Shown here in pieces: positions 1-8,831 of a stretch of DNA of 33,202 nucleotides. Origin of the DNA: Novosphingobium sp. Its GTDB lineage: Bacteria > Pseudomonadota > Alphaproteobacteria > Sphingomonadales > Sphingomonadaceae. Below the pieces are notes generated by a model. That model ran no database searches. It was not told where the DNA came from and worked only from the letters and a program-made list of their open reading frames with translations. Location: NCBI GenBank assembly GCA_029247785.1, contig JAQWKP010000354.1, positions 1 through 33,202 on the forward strand. Reading direction: 5' to 3'. Position 1 is the first letter of the stretch, and each line of letters starts with the position of its first letter. The position numbers and the translations under genes are program-made.

Positions 1-587
1 GTATCAGGGCCGCAGTGGCGCAAAGCTTAGACCGCGACAGCATGGAGAACGTTCATGTCGCGATCCAGGGCGTCGGCAGCGTTGGCGGCGGCGTGGCACG
101 ACTGCTCGCCAAGGACGGCGCAAGGCTGACGCTGGCCGATCTCGACGAGGCTCGTGTGACTGCGCTTTCCGAAGAGCTGGGTGCAGAGCACGTCCCGGCG
201 GAGCAGATCATGGATGTCAGTTGCGATGTCTTCAGCCCCAATGCTCTGGGCGCGATTCTCGACGATGCCGGAATTGTCCGACTACGCACGAGCGTGATCG
301 CGGGCGGGGCGAACAACCAGCTGGCCAGGCCCCAACACGGACCGATGCTGGCGGAACGCGGCGTGTTGCTCGCGCCCGATTACGTCATCAATGCCGGCGG
401 TATCATTGCTGTGACGCTGGAATATCTCGCGCGGACTTCTGGCGAACTGTGCGACGTTGCCGAGGTCCACGCCAAGCTGGACGAAATTCCGGTGAGGCTC
501 GCCGCGATCTGGGAAGAAGCGCAAGCGAGCTCCCGCTCGCCGGATCAGGTCTCCGATGCGATGGCGCAGGGTCTGATTGGGCGGTAA
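1..587 (+). CDS. Glu/Leu/Phe/Val dehydrogenase, C-terminal part (5' truncated by window edge)
   Basis: NAD-dependent oxidative deaminase of a branched-chain or aromatic amino acid; only the C-terminal coenzyme-binding domain is present. The frame is open from the window edge, so the gene starts upstream and the first GTG at 15 is not its start. A Rossmann motif (VAIQGVGSVGGGVARLL) is followed by an acidic strand end (LADLD), which fits NAD binding. Further on, GGANNQL and APDYVINAGGII are typical of the leucine/phenylalanine dehydrogenase family. Its stop at 585-587 is 65 bases before the ccmC start. It may be cotranscribed with the ccm genes, although it has no evident role in cytochrome maturation. 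The amino-acid substrate cannot be decided because the catalytic N-terminal domain is missing. Confidence 0.88.
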   Translation, partial: IRAAVAQSLDRDSMENVHVAIQGVGSVGGGVARLLAKDGARLTLADLDEARVTALSEELGAEHVPAEQIMDVSCDVFSPNALGAILDDAGIVRLRTSVIAGGANNQLARPQHGPMLAERGVLLAPDYVINAGGIIAVTLEYLARTSGELCDVAEVHAKLDEIPVRLAAIWEEAQASSRSPDQVSDAMAQGLIGR

Positions 588-652
588 AATGCGCGGTTGT
601 GAGCAAACTGGCACTTGCTCTGGCGGCAGCGCCCGATAGAAGCACCGGGATC

Positions 653-1396
653 ATGCACGGTTTCGCCAATCCGGCCCGATTTCTGCGGATAGCCCGCTGG
701 CTGATGCCGTTGCTGCTGGCAAGCGGCGTGGTGCTGACGGCGAGCGCGTTGGCCTGGGGCTTGTTCAAGGTTCCGCCTGACCGGCTGATGGGCGATACGG
801 TGCGCATCCTGTTCATCCATGTGCCTGCTGCGTGGCTCGGCATGGCCGGATGGATGGCAATCGCAGGGGCAAGTTTTGCAGAACTGGTCTGGCGCCATCC
901 GCTGGCCGGAATTGCCGCGCGCGCTGCAGCCGTGCCCGGCGCTACCTTTACCGCGATTTGCCTTGCGACCGGATCGATCTGGGGACGTCCGACCTGGGGG
1001 ACCTGGTGGGTGTGGGACGGGCGGCTGACCAGCATGCTGGTGTTGTTGTTCCTTTATCTCGGCTACAAGGCACTGGCCGATGCTTCGTCGCGGGACGGCG
1101 GAAACGGTAGGGTTGCGGCGGTGTTTGGGCTGGTCGGCGCGGTCAATATCCCGATCATCCATTATTCGGTGCTGTGGTGGAATTCGCTACACCAGCCGCC
1201 CAGCATATCCCTTGGCAAGTCGGCAATCGATCCAGCCTTCCTGTGGCCACTGATGGTCGCAACGCTGGGCTTTTCGTTGATCTTTGGCGGAGTGGTGCTG
1301 GCCCGGATGCGGGCAATCCTCGCCGATATCCAGGCCGAAGCGCGACTACGGCGCAAGGCGATGGCCGAGCCCTCTGGAGAACTGGCCAATGCGTGA
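653..1396 (+). CDS. ccmC: Cytochrome c maturation heme transporter/handling protein CcmC
   Basis: Inner-membrane protein that presents heme to CcmE in system I cytochrome c biogenesis. The 247-residue product has about six hydrophobic segments and the tryptophan-rich heme-handling motif (WGRPTWGTWWVWDGRLTS, near residues 110-127). Conserved histidines occur in FIHVPAAW and in IIHYSVLWWNSLHQPPS. ATG 653 gives the usual family length and N-terminus (MHGFANPARFL); an in-frame GTG at 599 would add 18 residues and is less likely. The end overlaps the ccmD start by 8 bases, so the two are coupled. No ccmA or ccmB lies in this window. Confidence 0.95.
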   Translation: MHGFANPARFLRIARWLMPLLLASGVVLTASALAWGLFKVPPDRLMGDTVRILFIHVPAAWLGMAGWMAIAGASFAELVWRHPLAGIAARAAAVPGATFTAICLATGSIWGRPTWGTWWVWDGRLTSMLVLLFLYLGYKALADASSRDGGNGRVAAVFGLVGAVNIPIIHYSVLWWNSLHQPPSISLGKSAIDPAFLWPLMVATLGFSLIFGGVVLARMRAILADIQAEARLRRKAMAEPSGELANA

Positions 1397-1529
1397 GGCG
1401 CTTGATCAATGGGCCTTCGTCACCGCCGCCTATGTCATCGGCATCGGCGGCACAGTGTTGTTGATCGCCTGGAGCTGGCTGGCGATGCGCCGGGCTGAAA
1501 AGCGCCGCGAAAAGAGCCGGGAAGTCTGA
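1389..1529 (+). CDS. ccmD: Heme exporter protein CcmD (small membrane subunit)
   Basis: A 46-residue single-span membrane protein that helps release holo-CcmE from the CcmABC complex. It has one hydrophobic segment (VTAAYVIGIGGTVLLIAWSW), preceded by a short N-terminus and followed by a highly charged basic tail (RRAEKRREKSREV), the standard CcmD layout. The start ATG lies within the end of ccmC, and the stop shares a base with the ccmE start (TGATG). Sequence conservation in CcmD is low, so identification rests on size, topology and exact operon position. Confidence 0.9.
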   Translation: MREALDQWAFVTAAYVIGIGGTVLLIAWSWLAMRRAEKRREKSREV

Positions 1530-1984
1530 TGGCCGCGATCAAGCCCAAACACCAGCGGCTGGTGTTGCTCGTCATCGCGCTTGCGGCGCTGCTGGCTGCG
1601 GCGCTGCTGGCGATGTGGGCGCTACGCAGCCAGGCCTCCTATTTCTACGTGCCGAGCGAGATTGTCGCCGACCCGCCCGAGGCAGACCGCGCGGTTCGGC
1701 TTGGCGGGATGGTTGAGACCGGTTCAATCGAGACCGAGGCAGATGGGGTGACGATGCGTTTCGTCGTTGGCGATGGCACGGCGCGGGTCCCGGTGCGCTT
1801 TTCCGGAATCGCGCCTTCATTGTTTGTCGAGGGTTCCGGCGTCGTCGCCGAGGGCAAGCTGGCCAGCGACGGTACATTCATCGCTGACAATTTGCTCGCC
1901 AAGCATGACGAGAATTATGTCCCGCGCGAGCTGCAGGACATGAATGAGCATCAGGTCAGCCAGGTGGTGGCCGAAACCCAATGA
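1529..1984 (+). CDS. ccmE: Periplasmic heme chaperone CcmE
   Basis: Membrane-anchored chaperone that binds heme covalently and passes it to the CcmF/H lyase. The 151-residue protein has an N-terminal anchor (about residues 10-31) and then an OB-fold beta domain. The heme-attachment motif LAKHDENY places the covalent histidine at residue 126 and the conserved tyrosine at 130. This is the common histidine form, not the cysteine variant of some prokaryotes. Start and stop both overlap neighbours (TGATG with ccmD, ATGA with ccmF). Confidence 0.97.
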   Translation: MAAIKPKHQRLVLLVIALAALLAAALLAMWALRSQASYFYVPSEIVADPPEADRAVRLGGMVETGSIETEADGVTMRFVVGDGTARVPVRFSGIAPSLFVEGSGVVAEGKLASDGTFIADNLLAKHDENYVPRELQDMNEHQVSQVVAETQ

Positions 1985-3927
1985 TTGCCGAATTTGGTCT
2001 TGCCGCCTTATGGCTTGCTGCCGCGCTGGCCGCGCTGCAATTGCTTGCGGGGGTGTTGGCGCTGACCGGACGGGGCGAGGCGCTGGCGGGTATCGTTCGG
2101 CCGGTCGCAGTGATGCAGGGGCTGCTCGCGCTGGCCGCCTTTTTCGCGCTGATCCTGCTGTTCATTGGCACTGATCTGTCGGTCAAGCTGGTGGCGATGA
2201 ACTCGCATTCGGCCAAGCCGTTTATCTACAAGCTCGCCGGCTCATGGGGGAACCATGAAGGCTCGATGCTGCTCTGGGTCACCGTAATGGGCCTGGCCGG
2301 CGCTTTCGTCGCCTTTGTCGAGAGGCGTCTGCCTGAGCCGACCATGCTGGCAACTTTGGCGGGGCAGGCTTTTGTTAGTATTGGGTTTTATGCCTTCCTG
2401 CTGATGTCCTCGAACCCGTTTGAGCGGCTTGATCCGGCAGCGCCGGAGGGCAACGGCCTCAATCCGCTGCTGCAGGATATCGGCCTCGCCTTCCATCCCC
2501 CGACACTGTATCTGGGCTATGTCGGCCTGTCAGTCGCCTTCAGCTTCGCGATAGGGGCGTTGATCACTCGCCAGGTTGGCCCGGCCTTTGCCAAGGCGAT
2601 GCGACCCTGGGTGCTGGGCGCATGGATATTCCTGACGCTGGGCATCGCCGCTGGTTCCTACTGGGCCTATTACGAGCTGGGCTGGGGTGGCTGGTGGTTC
2701 TGGGATCCGGTTGAGAACGCTTCGCTGATGCCATGGCTTGCGGCAACCGCGCTGCTCCATTCCTGCGGTGTGCTGGCGGCGCGCAATGCGTTGCGGGCCT
2801 GGACGGTGATGCTGGGCGTTGTCGCTTTTTCGATGTCGATGGTCGGCACATTCCTGGTGCGCTCAGGCATCCTCACCAGCGTTCATGCCTTCGCAGTTGA
2901 CCCGGAACGCGGCAGCTTCATTCTGGCGCTGCTGGCGATCAATATAGGCGGAGCGCTGACGCTGTTCGCATTGCGCGCCGGCACGGTGACTGAGGGCAAG
3001 CGCTTTGCCGTGGTCAGCCGTGAGGGCGCGTTGGTGGTCAACAATGTCATGCTTTCGGCGATCCTGGGTATCGTGCTGTTCGGCACGCTCTACCCCCTGG
3101 TCGCAGAGGCGATGGGCGCGAAAGTCTCGGTTGGTCCGCCCTATTTCAACCCTATGGGAGCGATCTTCCTGGTGCCGATGCTGTTGGTGCTGATGGTCGG
3201 GCCGCTGCTGCGCTGGCGGCGCGATAGCTTTTCACGGGTTGGCAAGCGGCTGATCCTGCCGGCGGTGCTGGCAGTGTTGGCGGCAGGCGTGTTGGCCGGC
3301 TGGTCAGGCATTGGCGTGCTACCTTTCATCGGCATCGTGCTGGCGGCAGGGCTGGCGATCGCGAGCCTGCTGCCGCTACGCGAGCGCAATTTCCGCCGCA
3401 CGCCGCTATCGGTCTGGGGCATGGTTGCCGCGCATTTTGGGGTTGCCGTGGCCCTATTCGGCATGGCGAGTGAGAGCGCCTTTTCGGTTGAAAAACTGGT
3501 CGCGGTTCGTGCAGGCGAGGCGACCGAGGTCGGGCCGTGGCAGGTCAAGCTGGTCAATGTAGAGCCGGTCGCCGGGCCGAACTGGACCGCGTTGGAGGGC
3601 GTTCTTTCCGCGAGCTACCAGGGCGGCGACGAAACCCGCATTCGCCCGCAGGCGCGAAGCTTTTGGACGCCACCCCAACAGACCACTGAATCCGCGCTGC
3701 TGACACGTTGGAATGGGCAGCTCTATGTCGTGCTTGGCGGCGAGGCCGATGACGGACGCTGGCAGCTGCGGCTGTGGTGGAAGCCATTCGTCACGCTGAT
3801 CTGGTATGGCGGGATATTGATTGCCCTTGGCGGGCTACTGGCCCTCATTGGGCGAGTGGCGAGCGATGTTCGCCGCATTGTAGCCCGTGAGAAGATTGCG
3901 GATCGTCGCGAAAGCCAGGGACGATGA
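1981..3927 (+). CDS. ccmF: Cytochrome c heme lyase subunit CcmF
   Basis: Large polytopic membrane protein of the heme-ligation complex, which takes heme from CcmE and attaches it to the CXXCH motif of apocytochromes. The 648 residues match the family's usual size of about 640-660. The WWD-type domain is clear (GWGGWWFWDPVENASLMPWL, near residue 235), and many hydrophobic spans are present. Periplasmic conserved segments include AGSWGNHEGSMLLWV and FHPPTLYLGYVG, with histidines expected to ligate heme. It overlaps ccmE and ccmG by four bases each. Confidence 0.97.
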   Translation: MIAEFGLAALWLAAALAALQLLAGVLALTGRGEALAGIVRPVAVMQGLLALAAFFALILLFIGTDLSVKLVAMNSHSAKPFIYKLAGSWGNHEGSMLLWVTVMGLAGAFVAFVERRLPEPTMLATLAGQAFVSIGFYAFLLMSSNPFERLDPAAPEGNGLNPLLQDIGLAFHPPTLYLGYVGLSVAFSFAIGALITRQVGPAFAKAMRPWVLGAWIFLTLGIAAGSYWAYYELGWGGWWFWDPVENASLMPWLAATALLHSCGVLAARNALRAWTVMLGVVAFSMSMVGTFLVRSGILTSVHAFAVDPERGSFILALLAINIGGALTLFALRAGTVTEGKRFAVVSREGALVVNNVMLSAILGIVLFGTLYPLVAEAMGAKVSVGPPYFNPMGAIFLVPMLLVLMVGPLLRWRRDSFSRVGKRLILPAVLAVLAAGVLAGWSGIGVLPFIGIVLAAGLAIASLLPLRERNFRRTPLSVWGMVAAHFGVAVALFGMASESAFSVEKLVAVRAGEATEVGPWQVKLVNVEPVAGPNWTALEGVLSASYQGGDETRIRPQARSFWTPPQQTTESALLTRWNGQLYVVLGGEADDGRWQLRLWWKPFVTLIWYGGILIALGGLLALIGRVASDVRRIVAREKIADRRESQGR

Positions 3928-4472
3928 GCGGTGAGCGCAAACCCGCAGGCTGGGCACTGTGGCTGCCGCTGATGATCTTTGGCGCATTCGTAGTGCTGGT
4001 GACGCTCGGCCTGTTGCGCCCGGCACCTCGTGATGTTGCGAGCACGTTGATCGGCAAACCGATGCCTTCCTTCGCGTTGCCGCCGGCCATGCCGGGCCGA
4101 CCGGGTCTCGACAGCAGCGTCTTTACCGATGGCAATCCGCGCCTCGTCAATATCTTCGCCAGCTGGTGCATTCCATGCCGTGTCGAAGCACCGCAGCTTG
4201 CGGCGCTGGCCAATGCCGGCGTTCCGATCGAGGGGATTTCGGTGCGCGATTCGACCCGCGATCTTGGGATTTTTCTCAAGCAGAATGGCGACCCGTTCGA
4301 GCGCATCGGTGCCGATGACGACGGCCAGGTCCAACTCGCATTGGGCTCGTCGGGCGTTCCGGAGACCTATATTGTCGATGGCAAGGGCATCATCCGCTAC
4401 CAGCATATCGGCGAAATCCGTGCCGAACAGGTTCCGGTGATCCTTTCTGAGTTCAGGGAGGCCGGAGAGTGA
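3924..4472 (+). CDS. ccmG: Thiol:disulfide interchange protein CcmG/DsbE
   Basis: Membrane-tethered periplasmic thioredoxin that keeps apocytochrome heme-binding cysteines reduced, directly or through CcmH. The 182-residue protein has an N-terminal anchor (about residues 10-31) and a thioredoxin fold with active site WCIPCR (Cys82 and Cys85). The acidic family context is present, and GVPET supplies the cis-proline loop near residue 145. It overlaps ccmF and ccmH by four bases on each side. DsbE-type specificity is inferred from the WCxPCR motif and the operon position. Confidence 0.95.
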   Translation: MSGERKPAGWALWLPLMIFGAFVVLVTLGLLRPAPRDVASTLIGKPMPSFALPPAMPGRPGLDSSVFTDGNPRLVNIFASWCIPCRVEAPQLAALANAGVPIEGISVRDSTRDLGIFLKQNGDPFERIGADDDGQVQLALGSSGVPETYIVDGKGIIRYQHIGEIRAEQVPVILSEFREAGE

Positions 4473-4879
4473 AGCACTTCCTCTTCCTGATGTTGGTTGC
4501 AGCATTTTCCCTGCCCCTGGTTGCCCAGGAGCAGTCGACTGCGCCCTATGCCTATCGCCAGCTTGATGATCCCGCACAGGAAGAGCAGGCGCAGGATTTG
4601 ATGGAATCTTTGCGCTGCCTGCAATGCCAGGGCCAGTCGATCGCCGATTCGGACGCGCCGATTGCCGGTTCGATGCGTTCGTTGGTGCGCGAACGTGTTG
4701 CCAAGGGAGAAGAGCCTGAAGCGATCCGCGAATGGCTGGTCGAACGCTATGGCGATTATGTCAGCTATGCGCCGCGGCTGACTTCACTGACATGGCCGCT
4801 TTTCGCCGTACCCCTGTTGTTTGCCGCACTCGCATTTCTTCTGCTCAGACGTCGGTTCGGCAGGGGAGGCGGACAATGA
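4469..4879 (+). CDS. ccmH: Cytochrome c biogenesis protein CcmH (CcmL/CycL family)
   Basis: Membrane-anchored periplasmic thiol oxidoreductase that works with CcmG on the apocytochrome CXXCH site. The 136-residue product has a cleavable signal peptide (about residues 1-19, ending near LVAQ). The diagnostic motif LRCLQCQGQSI carries redox cysteines 50 and 53. A C-terminal membrane span (LFAVPLLFAALAFLLL) ends in a basic tail. This is the short alphaproteobacterial form; the TPR part found fused in E. coli CcmH is encoded by the next gene. Confidence 0.95.
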   Translation: MKHFLFLMLVAAFSLPLVAQEQSTAPYAYRQLDDPAQEEQAQDLMESLRCLQCQGQSIADSDAPIAGSMRSLVRERVAKGEEPEAIREWLVERYGDYVSYAPRLTSLTWPLFAVPLLFAALAFLLLRRRFGRGGGQ

Positions 4880-5523
4880 GCTGGGTTCTGGCGATCGGGC
4901 TGGCGTTGGCCGCATTTTTGGTTCTGGTGTTTTTTCTCAAGGTGCCGCGCTCTGGCTGGGAGGCAACCGGCGCAGCGCTGTTGCTGGGCATCGCGGGTTA
5001 CGGGCTGCAAGCCAGTCCGGGGCTCGATGGGGCGCCCAAGCCGGCAGCGCAGAAAATCGCGAGCGACCCCGGCGCATTGGTCAAGGCACGCGGATCTGTT
5101 TCCGAAAGCGAGCTCCCGCCCAACAACAAATGGGTGGTGATCGCAGATGGCATGGCGCGGAACGGTCAGTTCGCCAATGCAGCCCAGGTCCTGCTGGGGG
5201 CGGTCGAGGATAATCCGCAAAATGGCGAGGCTTGGCTGGCACTGGCCAACGCGCTTGTATCCCATGCCGAAGGGATACTGACGCCAGCTTCGCTCTATGC
5301 CTTTCAGAAGGCGTCCAATGCCGATCCTGAGCATCCCGGGCCACCGTTCTTCCTTGGTCTGGCGATGGCCCAGTCCGGGCGTTTTGGCGAAGCGAAGGCG
5401 CTGTGGAGCGAACTGCTCGATCGTACGCCGGAAGATGCGCCCTGGCGCGAAAATCTGGAAATGCAGCTGGGACGGCTCGATGATATTCTGGCCCAGCAGG
5501 AAGGCGTGCAGACAGGGCGCTAA
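4876..5523 (+). CDS. ccmI: CcmI-like TPR protein of cytochrome c biogenesis
   Basis: Probable apocytochrome chaperone of the heme-ligation complex. The 215-residue product starts with two hydrophobic segments (about residues 2-22 and 31-46). A soluble part with TPR-like helices follows (MARNGQFANAAQVLLGAVEDN, AWLALANALV, PPFFLGLAMAQSGRFGEAKALW). ATG 4876 overlaps the ccmH stop, giving a coupled start; the upstream in-frame extension lies inside ccmH and is rejected. It is much shorter than classical CcmI (about 400 residues) and lacks a long C-terminal periplasmic domain. It is the last gene of the ccm cluster. The symbol is assigned from position and TPR content. Confidence 0.85.
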   Translation: MSWVLAIGLALAAFLVLVFFLKVPRSGWEATGAALLLGIAGYGLQASPGLDGAPKPAAQKIASDPGALVKARGSVSESELPPNNKWVVIADGMARNGQFANAAQVLLGAVEDNPQNGEAWLALANALVSHAEGILTPASLYAFQKASNADPEHPGPPFFLGLAMAQSGRFGEAKALWSELLDRTPEDAPWRENLEMQLGRLDDILAQQEGVQTGR

Positions 5524-5622
5524 CTTGCGTTGCTCCGCCATTGTCATGCTGCTATGCGGCACGCCTTTGTGGCGACCGCGAAGGCGGCGAGTCACGGGTC
5601 CAGTCAAGGACGGGGCGCACGA

Positions 5623-7563
5623 ATGAGCGAAACAACAGGCGATGCCGCCGGGGCCGGACCGGTTGCCGGTGCGCCTGCCGGACACGCCGATAAAAACGAC
5701 CGCTTCGCGCTGCTCGCTTTCGGCGCCATCGGAATTGTCTTTGGCGATATCGGCACCAGCCCGCTTTATGCCTTTCGCGAAACCTTTGTCGGGCCGCACC
5801 CTCTGGCGCTCGACAAGCTCCATATTCTCGGCGTCGTCAGCCTGATCTTCTGGTCGATGACGCTGGTCGTCTCGATCCAGTATGTCAGCATATTGATGCG
5901 CGCTGACAACAAGGGCCAAGGCGGCAGCCTGGCGCTGGTCGCGCTTCTGACCAGAACGCTGAGAGACGCAAAATATGGCGGCATAGCTGTGTTGTTGGGC
6001 GTGTTCGCCACCGCGCTGTTCTATGGCGACAGCATGATCACGCCTGCGATCTCCGTGCTGTCAGCGGTCGAGGGGTTAACCGTAGTCCAGGCGTCCCTGG
6101 CTCCCCTGGTAATTCCGATTGCGCTGGTCCTGCTGGTGCTGCTGTTCCTACTCCAGCAGCGCGGAACCGCGAAGGTCGGCGCGCTGTTTGCTCCGGTCAT
6201 GATTGTCTATTTCATCGTCATTGCGACCATGGGCATCTATCATATTTTCAACACGCCCGAGGTGCTCTGGGCGCTCAATCCCTGGTATGCGATCCAGTTC
6301 TTCATGACTGACAAGCTGCTCGCGTTCCTCGCGCTTGGCTCTGTAGTGCTGGCGGTTACGGGATCGGAAGCGCTCTATTCCGACATGGGTCATTTCGGAC
6401 GCGGGCCGATGCGCCTGTCGTGGTTCGGCTTCGTCATGCCGTGCCTGCTGCTCAATTATTTTGGCCAGGGAGCAATGGTTCTTGGGCTTGACGATGCCAG
6501 CGCGGCTGAGGCGATCAAGAACCCGTTCTTTATGCTGGCGCCTGAGATGCTTCGCTTGCCGCTCGTGATCCTCGCCACCTTTGCAACATTCATCGCCAGC
6601 CAAGCCGTGATTTCAGGAGCCTTTGCGATCACCCACCAGGCGATCCAGCTTGGCTTCATTCCGCGTTTGTCGACCCGGCATACCAGCGAGCGTGAAGCGG
6701 GGCAGATCTACATTCCGGTGGTCAATTGGGCGCTGCTTGTGGCGGTTCTGGTCTTAGTCCTGACATTCGAGAATTCATCGAACCTAGCCTCTGCCTATGG
6801 GATCGCTGTGACCGGTGCCATGCTGATCGACACATGCTTGCTGGCCGTTCTGGTAACGGCCGTATGGCGCTGGAAGCTATGGATTGCGATTCCCGTCCTG
6901 CTTGTGTTCTTCATCGTCGATGGAGCCTATTTCGCTGCGAACTTGACCAAGGTGCCAGAGGGCGGCTGGTTCCCGCTGATGATTGGTGCGATTGCCTTTA
7001 CCATGCTCACCACCTGGGCGAGGGGCCGCAAGTTGATGCGCGAGCGGATGATCGAATCGGCGCTACCGCTCGACGTTTTTGCCAAGAGTGCCCATGGCAG
7101 CGCCGCTCGCGTTCCGGGCACCGCTATCTTCATGGCGTCAAGCAACCGGGGCGTTCCGTCAGCGCTGCTCCACAACATCAAGCATAACAAGGTGATCCAC
7201 GAGCGCGTAGTGGTCCTGACGGTCGACGTCCAGGAAGTGCCCTATGTCGAGGCGCATGAGCGCTACCATATCGAGCAACTTGGCGAGGGCTTTTTCCGTC
7301 TGACCTTGCGCTACGGTTTCATGGAGGAAACCGACGTGCCCGCAGCGCTCGCATGCTACGACCTGTGCGACGGACCGTTCGACATGATGAAGACCAGTTT
7401 CTTCCTGTCGCGCCAGACTCTGCTGCCTTCGGAAAAGCCGGGCATGGCGATCTGGCGCGAGAAGCTGTTTTCCTGGATGTCGCGCAATGCGGCCAACGCA
7501 ATGGAATTCTTCCGCCTGCCGACCAACCGTGTGGTCGAACTGGGCAGTCAGCTGGAAATCTGA
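5623..7563 (+). CDS. kup: Low-affinity potassium uptake transporter Kup
   Basis: Proton-coupled K+ symporter of the KUP/HAK/KT family in the inner membrane. The 646-residue product has about twelve hydrophobic spans in the first 440 residues and a soluble C-terminal domain, as usual for Kup. Family signatures include [16 protein letters not shown] near the N-terminus, [17 protein letters not shown], and [17 protein letters not shown] 5623 was chosen because the family start precedes a short polar leader; an in-frame TTG at 5530 has no support. It lies 99 bases after the ccm cluster and converges with the SnoaL-like gene, only 16 bases separating the stops. Confidence 0.96.
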   Translation: MSETTGDAAGAGPVAGAPAGHADKNDRFALLAFGAIGIVFGDIGTSPLYAFRETFVGPHPLALDKLHILGVVSLIFWSMTLVVSIQYVSILMRADNKGQGGSLALVALLTRTLRDAKYGGIAVLLGVFATALFYGDSMITPAISVLSAVEGLTVVQASLAPLVIPIALVLLVLLFLLQQRGTAKVGALFAPVMIVYFIVIATMGIYHIFNTPEVLWALNPWYAIQFFMTDKLLAFLALGSVVLAVTGSEALYSDMGHFGRGPMRLSWFGFVMPCLLLNYFGQGAMVLGLDDASAAEAIKNPFFMLAPEMLRLPLVILATFATFIASQAVISGAFAITHQAIQLGFIPRLSTRHTSEREAGQIYIPVVNWALLVAVLVLVLTFENSSNLASAYGIAVTGAMLIDTCLLAVLVTAVWRWKLWIAIPVLLVFFIVDGAYFAANLTKVPEGGWFPLMIGAIAFTMLTTWARGRKLMRERMIESALPLDVFAKSAHGSAARVPGTAIFMASSNRGVPSALLHNIKHNKVIHERVVVLTVDVQEVPYVEAHERYHIEQLGEGFFRLTLRYGFMEETDVPAALACYDLCDGPFDMMKTSFFLSRQTLLPSEKPGMAIWREKLFSWMSRNAANAMEFFRLPTNRVVELGSQLEI

Positions 7564-7579
7564 GCGCGGCTAAGGCTGC

Positions 7580-7990
7580 TTAATCACCCGAGGGATCCCC
7601 CGCCGCCGCCATGAACTGGAGCGGGTTGAGATATTCGGTGTGCTCGATCACTTCGTCACCCCGGATGCGGGTGAAGAAAACATAGCTGTTGCTATAGGTG
7701 TTGCCATTGGCCATCTGCGCCTCGCCATTGGCGGTCGCCACGACCAGTTCGGGGTCCTCAGTGCGCATGATCTTCACCTCGGTGAAATTGATCCTGCTGC
7801 GGCCCTTGACCGTTTCCAGCAGCACGTCACGCACATTCTCCCGACCGCGGATTTCCTTCGGGACACCCGGCGGTACGAACGGCAGGCGCAGGACGAAGTC
7901 TTCCGATATCCTTCCAGGAAACTGGTCGAATTCGGCTTCCGCGAAATGTTTCAGCCATGCGGCTGTCAGATCGACAATATCACTCATCAT
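7580..7990 (-). CDS. SnoaL-like (NTF2-fold) protein
   Basis: Small soluble protein of 136 residues with the cone-like NTF2/ketosteroid isomerase fold pattern: an N-terminal helix (LTAAWLKHFAEAEFDQFPGRISEDFVLRLPF is the helix-strand lead-in, abridged here by position 5-35), then strands including NSYVFFTRIRGDEVIEHTEY. A late ...EHTEYLNP segment is typical of SnoaL-like members. Tandem ATGs at 7990 and 7987 follow a purine-rich GAGGGAG, so the longer form starting at 8041 is unlikely. Many such proteins are isomerases or hydratases on small molecules, and others have no known activity. Substrate and role are unknown. Confidence 0.8.
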   Translation of the reverse strand: MMSDIVDLTAAWLKHFAEAEFDQFPGRISEDFVLRLPFVPPGVPKEIRGRENVRDVLLETVKGRSRINFTEVKIMRTEDPELVVATANGEAQMANGNTYSNSYVFFTRIRGDEVIEHTEYLNPLQFMAAAGDPSGD

Positions 7991-8060
7991 GCGCTCCCTC
8001 GCCAGCCCGGAGGTACGGGGCAGGTGCGAGCATGGCGGCACAGCCGTCCGATTTCAACAA

Positions 8061-8101
8061 GGAAAGGGGCGGAATCCTGCAATAGGAATCCGCCCCTTTC
8101 C
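8061..8101 (-). terminator. Long imperfect inverted repeat, probable terminator of the PuuD-like gene
   Basis: Arms of 18 bases at 8061-8078 and 8084-8101 pair with a single mismatch around the five-base loop GCAAT. It lies 23 bases past the stop of the leftward PuuD-like gene and upstream of the SnoaL-like gene start. On the - strand the stem is followed by TTGTTGAAA, a weak T-rich tail rather than a clean run. An intrinsic terminator or mRNA 3'-end stabiliser fits best. Confidence 0.65.
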
Positions 8102-8124
8102 GAGGTCTCGAAATGAGCTCGGCG

Positions 8125-8697
8125 TCAGCCCAGGTTGGCGCTGACCATGCAGTAGAGCATCGGCAGCGACAGCAGCGTGTTGGTGCGGCTGGCAGCGAGC
8201 GCCCGAGGCTTGGCAGCGGCCTTTTCCTCATCGCTGGCTTCAACGATGCCGAGCACCTTCTTCTGCGCCGGCCAGATGATCACCCAGACATTGAGGAACA
8301 TGATGATTGCCATCCACATGCCAAGGCCGATCAAATCGACCGCGCCTTCGCCCTTGAAGGTCAGGGCATCGACCATATAGCCGCCGAGATGCGCGACAAC
8401 GAGGCCGGTCAGCACCGTGAACAGTGCGGCCCAGCGGAAGTAGAACAGCACGTTGGGCGCGATATGCTTGTTGATTGCGCCGGTTTGCTCGGCGGGGATC
8501 GACGGCATCGTCGGCACCTGCACGAAGTTCAGGTAATAGAGCAGGCCGATCCACAGGATTCCGAAAAACACGTGGAACCAGCGGAACACTGAGTTCGCGT
8601 CGAACGGCACGTATTTGTCAAAGCCTGTCATCACGCCAATCGCGATCAGCAAGCCGACCAGCATCACAAGATTCACATTTCCGAAGAACTTCGCCAT
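8125..8697 (-). CDS. PuuD-type urate oxidase N-terminal membrane domain protein (no cytochrome domain)
   Basis: Integral membrane protein of 190 residues resembling the membrane domain of urate hydroxylase PuuD (Urate_ox_N family). It has several hydrophobic spans, with conserved histidines in RWFHVFFGILWIGLLYY, NKHIAPN and VVAHLGGYM, and a WxIIWPAQKK stretch. The full enzyme has a C-terminal cytochrome c domain; this protein stops after the membrane part and has no CXXCH. ATG 8697 sits six bases after AAAAGGGGG, whereas ATG 8703 would abut that ribosome site. No purine catabolism genes are nearby. The protein may therefore be a redox or heme membrane protein of other function, and the urate annotation should not be taken literally. 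Confidence 0.75.
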   Translation of the reverse strand: MAKFFGNVNLVMLVGLLIAIGVMTGFDKYVPFDANSVFRWFHVFFGILWIGLLYYLNFVQVPTMPSIPAEQTGAINKHIAPNVLFYFRWAALFTVLTGLVVAHLGGYMVDALTFKGEGAVDLIGLGMWMAIIMFLNVWVIIWPAQKKVLGIVEASDEEKAAAKPRALAASRTNTLLSLPMLYCMVSANLG

Positions 8698-8831
8698 TTG
8701 CATCCCCCTTTTCGGTTCGCGGCTGCGACCCCGCAACGTAATATCTTCCAATCAATTCCCGCGTTTTAGCGGATCAGCCATCATTGCGCCAATCGACCGC
8801 AATGTCACACGGATTGACTCCGGTTTTGCAC

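Noticed and set aside
3723..4577. 284-codon - strand open frame opposite ccmF/ccmG
   Set aside because: Antisense shadow produced by high GC; the + strand genes have clear catalytic motifs.
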